From NCBI GenBank assembly GCA_035444405.1, contig DAOMOP010000240.1, forward strand, positions 1-5,630: a stretch of 5,630 nucleotides of DNA, given 5' to 3'. This DNA comes from DAOMOP01 sp035444405 (GTDB taxonomy: Bacteria > Pseudomonadota > Gammaproteobacteria > Burkholderiales > Rhodocyclaceae). The position numbers and the translations under genes were made by a program. Every line of letters starts with the position of its first letter. Position 1 is the stretch's first letter. The notes below the pieces were generated by a model, which saw only the letters and a program-made list of their open reading frames with translations, made no database searches and was not told where the DNA came from. Below are positions 1-5,234 of this stretch, in pieces.

Positions 1-253
1 CGAGCCGCAGCGTCACGCCGATCCGCGCCCAGTCGACGCCGATGTGCCATTCGAGCGGCCGCGCCGCGATCAGTCGGCGCTGTCCATCGGTGATCGCGAG
101 CATGCCGCGTCCGCGCCAGAACGTGCCGTGGGCCGAGGCGAGCCGAAGCCGCCCGTCGGTCGCGCGCGCGATGGCGCTGTCCATCAGCGTCGCGGGCAGC
201 CCTGCGAGCGTGAAGCCGAGCGCGAGGCCGATGAAGAGCGCCAGCCTGCCCAT
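1..253 (-). CDS. gspN: GspN, type II secretion system protein N (5' part; runs off the left edge)
   Basis: GspN is an accessory inner-membrane protein present in some T2SS operons after gspM; its exact role is poorly defined. The frame starts at an ATG at 253 and stays open to the left edge, giving 84 complete residues. Residues 1-3 (MGR) are a short basic start. A hydrophobic segment at about residues 4-23 (LALFIGLALGFTLAGLPATL) is a membrane anchor. A periplasmic part with ATDGRLRLASAHGTFWRG at about residues 31-48 follows; this 'G-R-L-x-L-A-x-x-x-G-T-x-W-x-G' pattern is typical of GspN. The position directly after gspM supports the call. The upstream frame is also open, but its translation there is Ala/Pro/Arg-rich and does not look like protein, so I chose the ATG just before the membrane segment. 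The C-terminal two thirds lie outside the window. Confidence 0.85.
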   Translation of the reverse strand, partial: MGRLALFIGLALGFTLAGLPATLMDSAIARATDGRLRLASAHGTFWRGRGMLAITDGQRRLIAARPLEWHIGVDWARIGVTLRL

Positions 254-255
254 CG

Positions 256-408
256 TCAGTGCCGGCGCATTCGGCGGCGGCGTGCCGGCAAGTGCGAGCG
301 CGATGCGGGTCGCCGGCCTTCGCGTCGGCGCTGCTGCCCTCGCACGTCCTCCAGCCCCTGCGGCACGCCGGAAGGGCGGCGCAGGCAGGCTCGCATCGCG
401 CGCCTCAT
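256..408 (-). CDS. Small Arg-rich ORF in the gspM-gspN spacer (50 aa, doubtful)
   Basis: Between gspM and gspN, 151 bases (254-404) hold no recognisable gene, in an operon whose other genes mostly overlap. An ORF of 50 codons fills it exactly. Its ATG overlaps the gspM stop as ATGA (405-408), and its TGA (256-258) ends two bases before the gspN ATG. The peptide starts MRRAMRACLRRP, is very rich in arginine (including RRRR near the C terminus), and has no membrane segment or motif I know. It could be a small basic protein, a ribosome relay that couples gspM to gspN translation, or chance coding in GC-rich spacer. The composition looks like out-of-frame GC-rich DNA, so chance is the leading explanation. 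A weak inverted repeat (260-266 with 284-290, 7 bp, 17-base loop) lies just before gspN. Confidence 0.2.
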   Translation of the reverse strand: MRRAMRACLRRPSGVPQGLEDVRGQQRRREGRRPASRSHLPARRRRMRRH

Positions 409-887
409 TCGGTGACGGCCGGCGTCAGCACGGCGTCGAGCCGCACGGCGCCGTCGGCGACCTGCAACGCGATGCGGCTCACGCGCAGGCGCTGCTGTGC
501 ATGCACGCTGGCGAGCCAGTCGACGAGCGCATCGAAGCCGCCACTGCCGCTGACGAGGAGGCCGCTGCCGTCGGCCGCGACGTCGAGCGCGAGACCGCGG
601 CTCGCGGCGGCCGCGGCGGCCGACTGCGCGAGCGTGGCGAGCGGCACCGGAGCCGGCGCCGGCAGGCGCACGAGCTGCGCGAGCTCGGCGGCGTCGGTCT
701 GCATCGTCGCGAGCTGCGCCTGCGCATGCGGCAGCTGGTATGCGAGACGCTCGCGTTCGCGGCCGCTCCAGTCGGCGAGCCACAGCGCGGCACCGAATGC
801 GACGACCGCCGTGGCGAGCGCGATCAGCCGGCGCTCGCGCGGCGTGCGGGTGGCGAGCATTCCTTCGAGAGACGACAGCCGGCTCAT
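405..887 (-). CDS. gspM: GspM, type II secretion system inner-membrane protein M
   Basis: GspM is a bitopic inner-membrane protein that binds and stabilises GspL and helps build the T2SS assembly platform. The product is 160 aa, close to the usual 160-170. A short cytoplasmic N terminus carries basic residues (TPRERR, 15-20). One membrane helix follows at about 21-38 (LIALATAVVAFGAALWLA), then a periplasmic helix rich in Ala, Gln and Leu (about 45-80), then a compact C-terminal domain with alternating strands (LALDVAADGSGLLVSGSG, then FDALVDWLASVHAQ). 'F-x-x-L-v-x-W-L' is a recurring feature of GspM ferredoxin-like domains. The ATG at 887 overlaps the gspL stop as ATGA, which fixes the start. 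The sequence is weakly conserved in this family, so the call rests on topology, length and position after gspL. Confidence 0.93.
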   Translation of the reverse strand: MSRLSSLEGMLATRTPRERRLIALATAVVAFGAALWLADWSGRERERLAYQLPHAQAQLATMQTDAAELAQLVRLPAPAPVPLATLAQSAAAAAASRGLALDVAADGSGLLVSGSGGFDALVDWLASVHAQQRLRVSRIALQVADGAVRLDAVLTPAVTE

Positions 888-2080
888 TGCACGGCTCCCG
901 GCGCCAGCGTCAGGCGCTCGCCCGCCGCGCTGGCGTCGTGACCGAGCGCCTGCAGGCGCGTCGCGAGCGGCGGCAAGGCGGCGGCGCCGGCCGCATCGAC
1001 CCGCACGCTCAACACGCCGCCGTCGTATTCGAACGCCAGCACGGCGCCGCGCGTCGCCGTCGCCGCCTCGGCTGTGTAGTCGTCGAGCAGCGCCAGGAAA
1101 TCGTCCGTGCGCAGCCGGCCGTGCCGTGCGCGCGCCGCGTCCAGCGTCCGCCGCAGCTGCAGGGCCGGGACGATCGCCGGCGCATCGGGCACCGTGCTCT
1201 CGAACAGGCGCGCCATGCGCGCTTCGTAGGCGTCGAGCTGGTGTCGCTGCCACGCGACCTCGCCCGCATTGGCGGCGAGCAGCAGCGCACCGGCGGCGGT
1301 CGCGATCGCCGCCGGCGCGTGCAGCCGCCGCAGCAGCCCGGCGCGCGCATGGGCGGTCGCGAATTCGTCGTGCAGCAGGTTCCTGCATGCGTGCAAGCCC
1401 GCCCACCACTGGTACGGCGGGCCTGCGACGACCGGCAGCGCGGGCACAGCCGCGAAGCGCTCTGCGGCCTGCCGCTCGACATCGGCTGCGAGCCGCAGCT
1501 CTAACCGTTCGGGTGCGCCATCGTTCGCGCGCGCGAGCAGGTGCTCGACGACCTCGGCGGCCACCGCTGCATCGACGGCCAGCGCCGTGCGCACACTCGG
1601 GCGGACGATCCAGGTCGGGCCGGAGCGCACGTGTACCGACCACGCATGCGCGGGGGGCGCAGCCACCTGCAGCTCGGCGACGACGCGCGTCGGACGGCGG
1701 CCGATCGCCTCGAGCTGCGCCAGCACCAGCCGCAGCCGGCTGCGTGAGACGGCCAACACCGCGACGCTCGCGCCGCTGTCGAGCGGCTCGCGGTCGGTCA
1801 CGGTCAGGTGCTGCTCCTCGACGTCGCGCACGAGGCGGTCTTCGAGCGCGTAGCGCAGCACCCGGGCTTCGTCGCGGCGCGCGCACCGGGGCAGGCGCGC
1901 GTCGATCCACGTGCACTGCGGGCCGGCGAGCACCACCTCGCATTCGCCCGCGGCCGGCCAGTGGCGCGCCTCCGAGCGGCCCTGCTCGATGACGCGGTCG
2001 CGCGCGTCGAGCAGTACCCAGTCGGCCGACGCCTGCGCCGGCCAGCTCTCGTCGATCAGCAGAATCAGTCGATGCGTCAT
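884..2080 (-). CDS. gspL: GspL, type II secretion system cytoplasmic-membrane protein L
   Basis: GspL recruits the ATPase GspE to the membrane through its cytoplasmic domain and joins GspM in the periplasm. The product is 398 aa, normal for the family. Residues 1 to about 240 form the cytoplasmic actin-like domain, including RYALEDRLV (76-84), a segment recurrent in GspL, and the domain-end motif NLLHDEFA at 234-241, which matches the family's NLLQGEFA. Basic residues at 246-252 precede one membrane helix at about 255-272 (PAAIATAAGALLLAANAG). A periplasmic coiled stretch and a ferredoxin-like C-terminal domain (about 325-398, with LAFEYDGGVLSVRV at 348-361) follow. The ATG at 2080 overlaps the gspK stop as ATGA, and the stop overlaps the gspM start in the same way. 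The frame is intact throughout. Confidence 0.95.
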   Translation of the reverse strand: MTHRLILLIDESWPAQASADWVLLDARDRVIEQGRSEARHWPAAGECEVVLAGPQCTWIDARLPRCARRDEARVLRYALEDRLVRDVEEQHLTVTDREPLDSGASVAVLAVSRSRLRLVLAQLEAIGRRPTRVVAELQVAAPPAHAWSVHVRSGPTWIVRPSVRTALAVDAAVAAEVVEHLLARANDGAPERLELRLAADVERQAAERFAAVPALPVVAGPPYQWWAGLHACRNLLHDEFATAHARAGLLRRLHAPAAIATAAGALLLAANAGEVAWQRHQLDAYEARMARLFESTVPDAPAIVPALQLRRTLDAARARHGRLRTDDFLALLDDYTAEAATATRGAVLAFEYDGGVLSVRVDAAGAAALPPLATRLQALGHDASAAGERLTLAPGAVQ

Positions 2081-2989
2081 AGGATGCGTTGCCAGACGAT
2101 GTCCGGCCAGGTTGTGTTGCGGTCGAGCAGGACTTGCATGCGGACCACTGCGACGCCGTGGCGCGCGCGGCCGGTCACGAGGAAGAAGCGGCTCAGCACG
2201 TCCACACGCGTCGCGTCGGCCGCCTGCGCACCCGCCGGCAGCCGTGCCGAGAAATCGGCGAGGTCGCGAAACCACGCGCGTTCGCGCTCGGCGACGAGCA
2301 CCCGTGCGCCGTCCAGCGCAAGGCCCGACGTTAGCGCAAAAACCACCTCGGCGGGGGCCGTGTTGATGTTGACGCGGCTCGGCGCCGGCAGCGCCACCGC
2401 GTAGTCGGCCAGGCGTGCGACGAGCTCGGGCGTGTAGCCGGCAATGGCCGACAGCTCGGCGACATCGACCAGCGCGCGTGCGAGCGGTCGCGCTGCCGCG
2501 TCGTGCGCGCGGCCGGCGCGCGGGCGATCCGCCTCGTCGCCGGCGTAGGCGATGCGCTCGACGCGCCGCGCCGCCAGCCGCTGCGCCTCGCCCGTGCCGA
2601 CGCCGACGGCCTCGAGCAGCCGCACGAAGGCCTCGCCGGCAGCGGCGTCAGGCTTGCCGTCCGGCGCCAGGTTGTTGAGGTTGAAGCGCCCCGACCAGTC
2701 CTGGATCTCGCCGCCGACCTCGGCCTCGCCGACCGGCGTCGGCGGCACGCGCACCGCCCACGGTTCCTTAAGGTGATCGACCGCGGTGCGCATGCGGTCG
2801 TCGGCGAGCACGTTGCGCGCCCAGTCGACCGCGCCGCGCGCGAGCAGGCGCGCCTGGGTCTGGTCACGGCGGCCCGACGAGCGAGCGGCCGAGGTTTGCG
2901 AGCACCGACGCGGCGATGCCGGCGCCGATCATCACCGTGATCATCGCGAGCAGGATGGCGGTGCCGCGTTGCGAGTCAGCGCAGCGCAT
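2077..2989 (-). CDS. gspK: GspK, minor pseudopilin, interrupted by a one-base frameshift
   Basis: GspK is the large minor pseudopilin at the pseudopilus tip, in complex with GspI and GspJ. The N terminus (ATG at 2989) reads MRCADSQRG, a 9-residue leader, then TAILLAMITVMIGAGIAASV, the hydrophobic helix. As usual for GspK there is no Glu at +5 after the cleavage Gly. This frame ends at a TGA at 2864-2866 after 41 codons. The rest continues in the next frame (RRDQTQARLLARGAVDWARN, then to 2077). It carries RFNLNNLAPDG and SRVNINTAPAEVV, both GspK signatures. Removing one base near the run of three C on the + strand at 2873-2875 restores a single protein of 303 aa, the expected length. The body alone could only start at a GTG at 2811 and would lack the prepilin helix. 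The start overlaps the gspJ end by 14 bases. The break may be a sequencing indel or a real mutation. Confidence 0.9.
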
Positions 2990-3541
2990 GGATGCGGGTG
3001 ATCTCGCCGTGATCGCTGAGCGCCAGACGGATCTCGACCGCGCGCGGCAAGGCCGTGGCCGTGCCCGGGCGAGGCCACTCCTCGCTCCAGCGGCCGTCGG
3101 CGAGAAAGCGCAGCGACAGCGCGACGACGCCGCCGAGCAGCACGTCGGTCTCGGTCGCTGCGGGCGCGCGCGTGTCGGGCCGGCGGCGCCACTCGATCTG
3201 CTCGCCGGCATGGCGGAACGCGATCCGCTCGGGCATGCCGCCGCCGGCCAGCCCGAGCAGCTCGAGCTCGCGATGGTCGCCGGACTCGGTCCAGCGCAGC
3301 GGGGGCTNNNNNNNNNNCCGGATGCTGCGGCCGGTGCGACCACCTGCAGCAGCTCGCTCTCGATGATGTGCAGCGCGCGGCCGATCTCACGCCAGCGCTC
3401 GAGCTCGCGATCGACCGCCGCGCCGCCGTCGACGAGCTGCGCCGTGCCGCGCCAGGTCAGCGTGCCGAGGATCGCGAACACGGCCAGCGCGACGACCAGC
3501 TCGACCAGCGTCAGGCCGCGACAGCGCAGCGGCCCGCTCAT
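2976..3541 (-). CDS. gspJ: GspJ, minor pseudopilin, with an assembly gap inside
   Basis: GspJ is a minor pseudopilin of the pseudopilus tip complex. The ATG at 3541 overlaps the gspI stop as ATGA. A 9-residue leader (MSGPLRCRG) precedes LTLVELVVALAVFAILGTL, a type IV prepilin N terminus with Glu at +5; +1 is Leu rather than the usual Phe. After 74 complete codons the frame enters ten N (3308-3317). Beyond them the coding frame is PPLRWTESGDHRELELLG, then RIAFRHAGEQIEWRRRPD, and ends HALR at 2976. SLRFLADGRWSEEWP (about 20 codons past the middle of this half) matches the GspJ pattern of a Trp/Phe strand followed by a W-x-x-x-W loop. The two halves are in different frames as written, so the true gap is not ten bases. 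With a short gap the protein would be about 185-190 aa, reasonable for GspJ. Confidence 0.92.
3308..3317. other. Run of ten N: assembly gap inside gspJ
   Basis: Ten unknown bases interrupt gspJ between the end of the N-terminal helix region (VVAPAAAS) and PPLRW. The two halves only join in frame if the true number of missing bases leaves remainder 2 when divided by 3 (2, 5, 8, 11 and so on), so ten is probably a placeholder length. Conserved blocks on both sides seem close to their usual spacing, so the missing piece is probably short. Confidence 0.95.
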
Positions 3542-4134
3542 CGCAGCGGCCTCACGACGAAGCCGGTCGCGTCGGCCAGCGGCGTGTGGCCGGCAGCGTC
3601 GAACACCTGCACTTCGACCTTGCGGAACAGCGGGTTCGGGGTCGGCTCGATGCGCTCGCGCCAGACGTAGCGCTGCCCGGCCTGCGCGGACACGCCTTCG
3701 CTGCGTCCGAGGGCCGGCCACGCATCGGTCGCGCGCAGCGTCGCCAAGCGGTTCTGCGCGACCCAGCTCGCCAGCATGTGCTCGCGCACCATCGCCGTCG
3801 ACTGCGCCGTCGCGCCGACCGCACGCAGCGCGGCGGTCAGCGCGACGGCGAGGATCGCGAGCGCGACCAGGCATTCGAGCAGCGTGAAGCCGCGCGTCCG
3901 CGAGCGGCCCGACCTCGACCGGCCCGGCCTCGGCCCGTCCGGCCGCGAAGAGTCCGGCCGCGAAGAGTCCGGCCGAGAAGAGTCCGGCCGAGAAGAGTCC
4001 GGCCGAGAAGGGTCCGGCGGCGAAGGGTGCGGCGGCGAAGGGTCCGGCGGCGAAGGGTCCGGCGGCGAAGGGTCCGCCCGCCGCGGCCGCAACGATGACG
4101 AGACTTCGCACGGCATGCCGGTCTGCACACTCAC
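3538..4134 (-). CDS. gspI: GspI, minor pseudopilin with a repeat-encoded N-terminal extension
   Basis: GspI is a minor pseudopilin that nucleates the tip complex with GspJ and GspK. The core begins at the cleavage site RTRG|FTLLECLVALAILAVA (Phe codon 3886-3888, Glu at +5) and runs 116 residues, the normal mature length. It includes MLASWVAQNRLATLRA and a C-terminal strand region (VWRERIEPTPNPLFRKVEVQ in part) typical of the family. The stop overlaps the gspJ ATG. The start is unusual. Between the cleavage site and the tandem repeat there is no ATG, GTG, TTG or CTG in frame, so translation must begin before the repeat. Candidates are GTG 4134 (a GTGA overlap with the gspH stop, chosen because the neighbouring junctions do the same), GTG 4128, ATG 4116 and TTG 4092. 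The leader is then 68-82 residues of Pro/Asp/Ser/Arg pentads, against 9-15 in GspH, J and K. No clear ribosome binding site separates the candidates. Confidence 0.88.
   Translation of the reverse strand: MSVQTGMPCEVSSSLRPRRADPSPPDPSPPDPSPPHPSPPDPSRPDSSRPDSSRPDSSRPDSSRPDGPRPGRSRSGRSRTRGFTLLECLVALAILAVALTAALRAVGATAQSTAMVREHMLASWVAQNRLATLRATDAWPALGRSEGVSAQAGQRYVWRERIEPTPNPLFRKVEVQVFDAAGHTPLADATGFVVRPLR
3937..4080 (+). repeat. 15-bp tandem repeat, nine full copies plus a degenerate partial one
   Basis: The unit on the + strand is close to GTCCGGCCGCGAAGA. Nine full copies run from 3937 to 4071, and a partial, diverged copy follows at 4072-4080. Copies 1-4 have GGCCG and end AAGA, copy 5 is intermediate, and copies 6-9 have GGCGG and end AAGG; copy 7 has a single C-to-G change in GTCC. 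The gradient suggests stepwise expansion from two unit types. The unit is a multiple of three, so copy-number change keeps the frame. On the minus strand in the gspI frame each unit reads as SPPDP or SRPDS. Confidence 0.95.
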
Positions 4135-4631
4135 GTGGCCGCCGCCGCGGCGCGGCGCTCGCGCTCGACCGCGCCGGTGCTGCGCCCGCGCAGCACCGTC
4201 GTGCCGTCGGCATCGTGCACGAAGAGCTCGAAACGCGGCGCGCGCTGGCCGAACACCAGTCGGTCGGTGAGGCCGGCCGCATGGCGCAAGTCCCCCCAGC
4301 GCAGCCCTGCGGGCAGCATGCGCTCGGTGAACACGGGGGGCGCCTCGTATGCGACCCAGCGGCCGTCGGCGTCGAGCGCGCTGAAGCGATAGCCGTCGGC
4401 GAGGCGCTCGAACGCGATCGGCCGGCCGCTGATCTGCGCGTGCTCGGCGCTCGCCTCCAGCACCCGCTGAAGGCGCGCGAGCGCAAGGTCGGTGTCGCGA
4501 TTGCGCAGCGCGTCGAGGCTCATCGACGTGCCGGCCAGCACCAGCCCGACGATGGTCAGCACGACGAGGACTTCGACGAGCGTGAAACCGCTCGCCGTGG
4601 TGTGGAATGAAGGTGCGCTTCGGGTTCTCAC
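4131..4631 (-). CDS. gspH: GspH, minor pseudopilin
   Basis: GspH is a minor pseudopilin that connects the tip complex to the GspG filament. I place the start at a GTG at 4631 that overlaps the gspG stop as GTGA; GGGA lies four bases before it as a weak ribosome binding site. This gives a 15-residue leader (MRTRSAPSFHTTASG) with basic residues, cleavage after Gly15, and the helix FTLVEVLVVLTIVGLVLAG with Glu at +5. The product is 166 aa, 151 after processing, as expected. Downstream are LARLQRVLEASAEHAQISGR (helix, then the start of the GspH domain), a strand rich region with GYRFSALDADGRWVAYEAPP, and a C-terminal GTTVLRGRSTGAVERE. The same frame is open upstream to 4754, but that part runs over gspG codons and reads as Arg/Pro-rich shadow sequence. 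Confidence 0.94.
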   Translation of the reverse strand: MRTRSAPSFHTTASGFTLVEVLVVLTIVGLVLAGTSMSLDALRNRDTDLALARLQRVLEASAEHAQISGRPIAFERLADGYRFSALDADGRWVAYEAPPVFTERMLPAGLRWGDLRHAAGLTDRLVFGQRAPRFELFVHDADGTTVLRGRSTGAVERERRAAAAAT

Positions 4632-5227
4632 AGATCCCACGAGCCGATGTCGGCATCGAAATCCGTCCCGCCCGGCCGGCCGTCGGCGCCGAGGCTCATC
4701 ACGTCGACCTCGCCGCGGATGCCCGGGTTGAGGTACTGGTACGCCGTGCCCCACGGATCGGTCGGCAGACGCTCGAGGTAGGGCTTCCAGTTGTCGGGCA
4801 GCGGGGCGCTCGCCGGGCGCTCGACCAGCGCGCGCAGGCCCTGCTCGTTGGTCGGGTAGCGGCGGTTGTCGAGGCGGTAGAGCTTGAGCGCCTGCGTGAT
4901 CGTCGCGATGTCCTGTCTGGCGGCGACCACGCGCGCCTCGTCCGGCCGGCTCATCACGCGCGGCACGACCAGTGCGGCGAGCACGCCGAGGATGACGATC
5001 ACGACCATCACCTCGATCAGCGTGAAGCCGCGGCTGTGCCAGGGCGTGCGGCGTGCGGCAGCGTGGTGCTGATGTACATGGCGCGGGTGTGCATGGTGCC
5101 TACGCGCGTGGCGGCCGGCGGACGCGGGCACGCCGGCCGTGACGGTGCGACGGCCGGCGCCGTCACGGACGCCATCGGCGACACGGCCCGGGCGGGGCGG
5201 ATGGCTGAAGCTGGTCTGAAACGGCAT
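4628..5227 (-). CDS. gspG: GspG, major pseudopilin (start uncertain)
   Basis: GspG polymerises into the T2SS pseudopilus. The core begins HSRG|FTLIEVMVVIVILGVL with Glu at +5, and the mature part is 132 aa, the normal length. Family motifs are clear: VVPRVMSRPDEARVVAARQD, LDNRRYPTNEQGLRALVERP, LPTDPWGTAYQYLNPG and GADGRPGGTDFDADIGSWD; the last is the Asp-rich loop that binds calcium in studied GspG proteins. The only in-frame ATG is at 5227, eight bases after the gspF stop and preceded by GAGG about ten bases upstream. It gives a 67-residue leader, far too long for a normal prepilin. An in-frame GTG at 5131 gives 35 residues. An ATG at 5094, in another frame, would give a basic 23-residue leader if one C were added on the coding strand at the CCC run (5042-5044). 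The region before about 5094 is probably untranslated spacer. Confidence 0.93.
   Translation of the reverse strand: MPFQTSFSHPPRPGRVADGVRDGAGRRTVTAGVPASAGRHARRHHAHPRHVHQHHAAARRTPWHSRGFTLIEVMVVIVILGVLAALVVPRVMSRPDEARVVAARQDIATITQALKLYRLDNRRYPTNEQGLRALVERPASAPLPDNWKPYLERLPTDPWGTAYQYLNPGIRGEVDVMSLGADGRPGGTDFDADIGSWDL
5131..5168 (-). promoter_or_regulatory. Two overlapping, mutually exclusive inverted repeats before the gspG core
   Basis: Two perfect inverted repeats share bases. Repeat A pairs 5131-5140 (CGCCGGCCGT) with 5150-5159 (ACGGCCGGCG), 10 bp with a 9-base loop. Repeat B pairs 5137-5145 (CCGTGACGG) with 5160-5168 (CCGTCACGG), 9 bp with a 14-base loop. They share 5137-5140, so an mRNA could form only one at a time. 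They lie between gspF and the GspG pilin core. No run of U follows, so this is not a classical intrinsic terminator. A role in setting the higher level of the major pseudopilin, or in mRNA processing, is only a guess. Short GC-rich inverted repeats also arise by chance at this GC content. Confidence 0.4.
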
Positions 5228-5234
5228 GGGCGGA

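Noticed and set aside
259..1992. A 577-codon open frame on the + strand, and other long + strand frames
   Set aside because: They lie opposite intact gspM and gspL, their translations are Arg/Ala/Pro/Ser-rich without any motif, and long antisense frames are expected when third codon positions are nearly all G or C.
3937..4080. A pentapeptide-repeat-like protein (AGLFA/AGPFA repeats) read from the tandem repeat in another minus frame
   Set aside because: The pattern follows automatically from a 15-bp unit. It is out of frame with gspI, has no start or independent gene context, and only the gspI frame links to a recognisable domain.
3937..4080. Possible CRISPR array
   Set aside because: The 15-bp units are directly adjacent with no unique spacers, and no cas gene is present.
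4632..4754. A longer gspH starting upstream of 4631
   Set aside because: The extra residues overlap gspG coding sequence, are Arg/Pro-rich shadow translation, and would push the leader far beyond normal prepilin length, while GTG 4631 gives a good 15-residue leader.
5040..5110. A His-rich metal-binding segment in the GspG N terminus
   Set aside because: The His cluster appears only if translation starts at 5227 or 5131 in the current frame. The segment reads as spacer or frameshifted sequence, and known GspG leaders have nothing like it.
5131..5168. Intrinsic terminator after gspF
   Set aside because: No T run follows either hairpin on the transcribed strand, and the downstream genes belong to the same operon.
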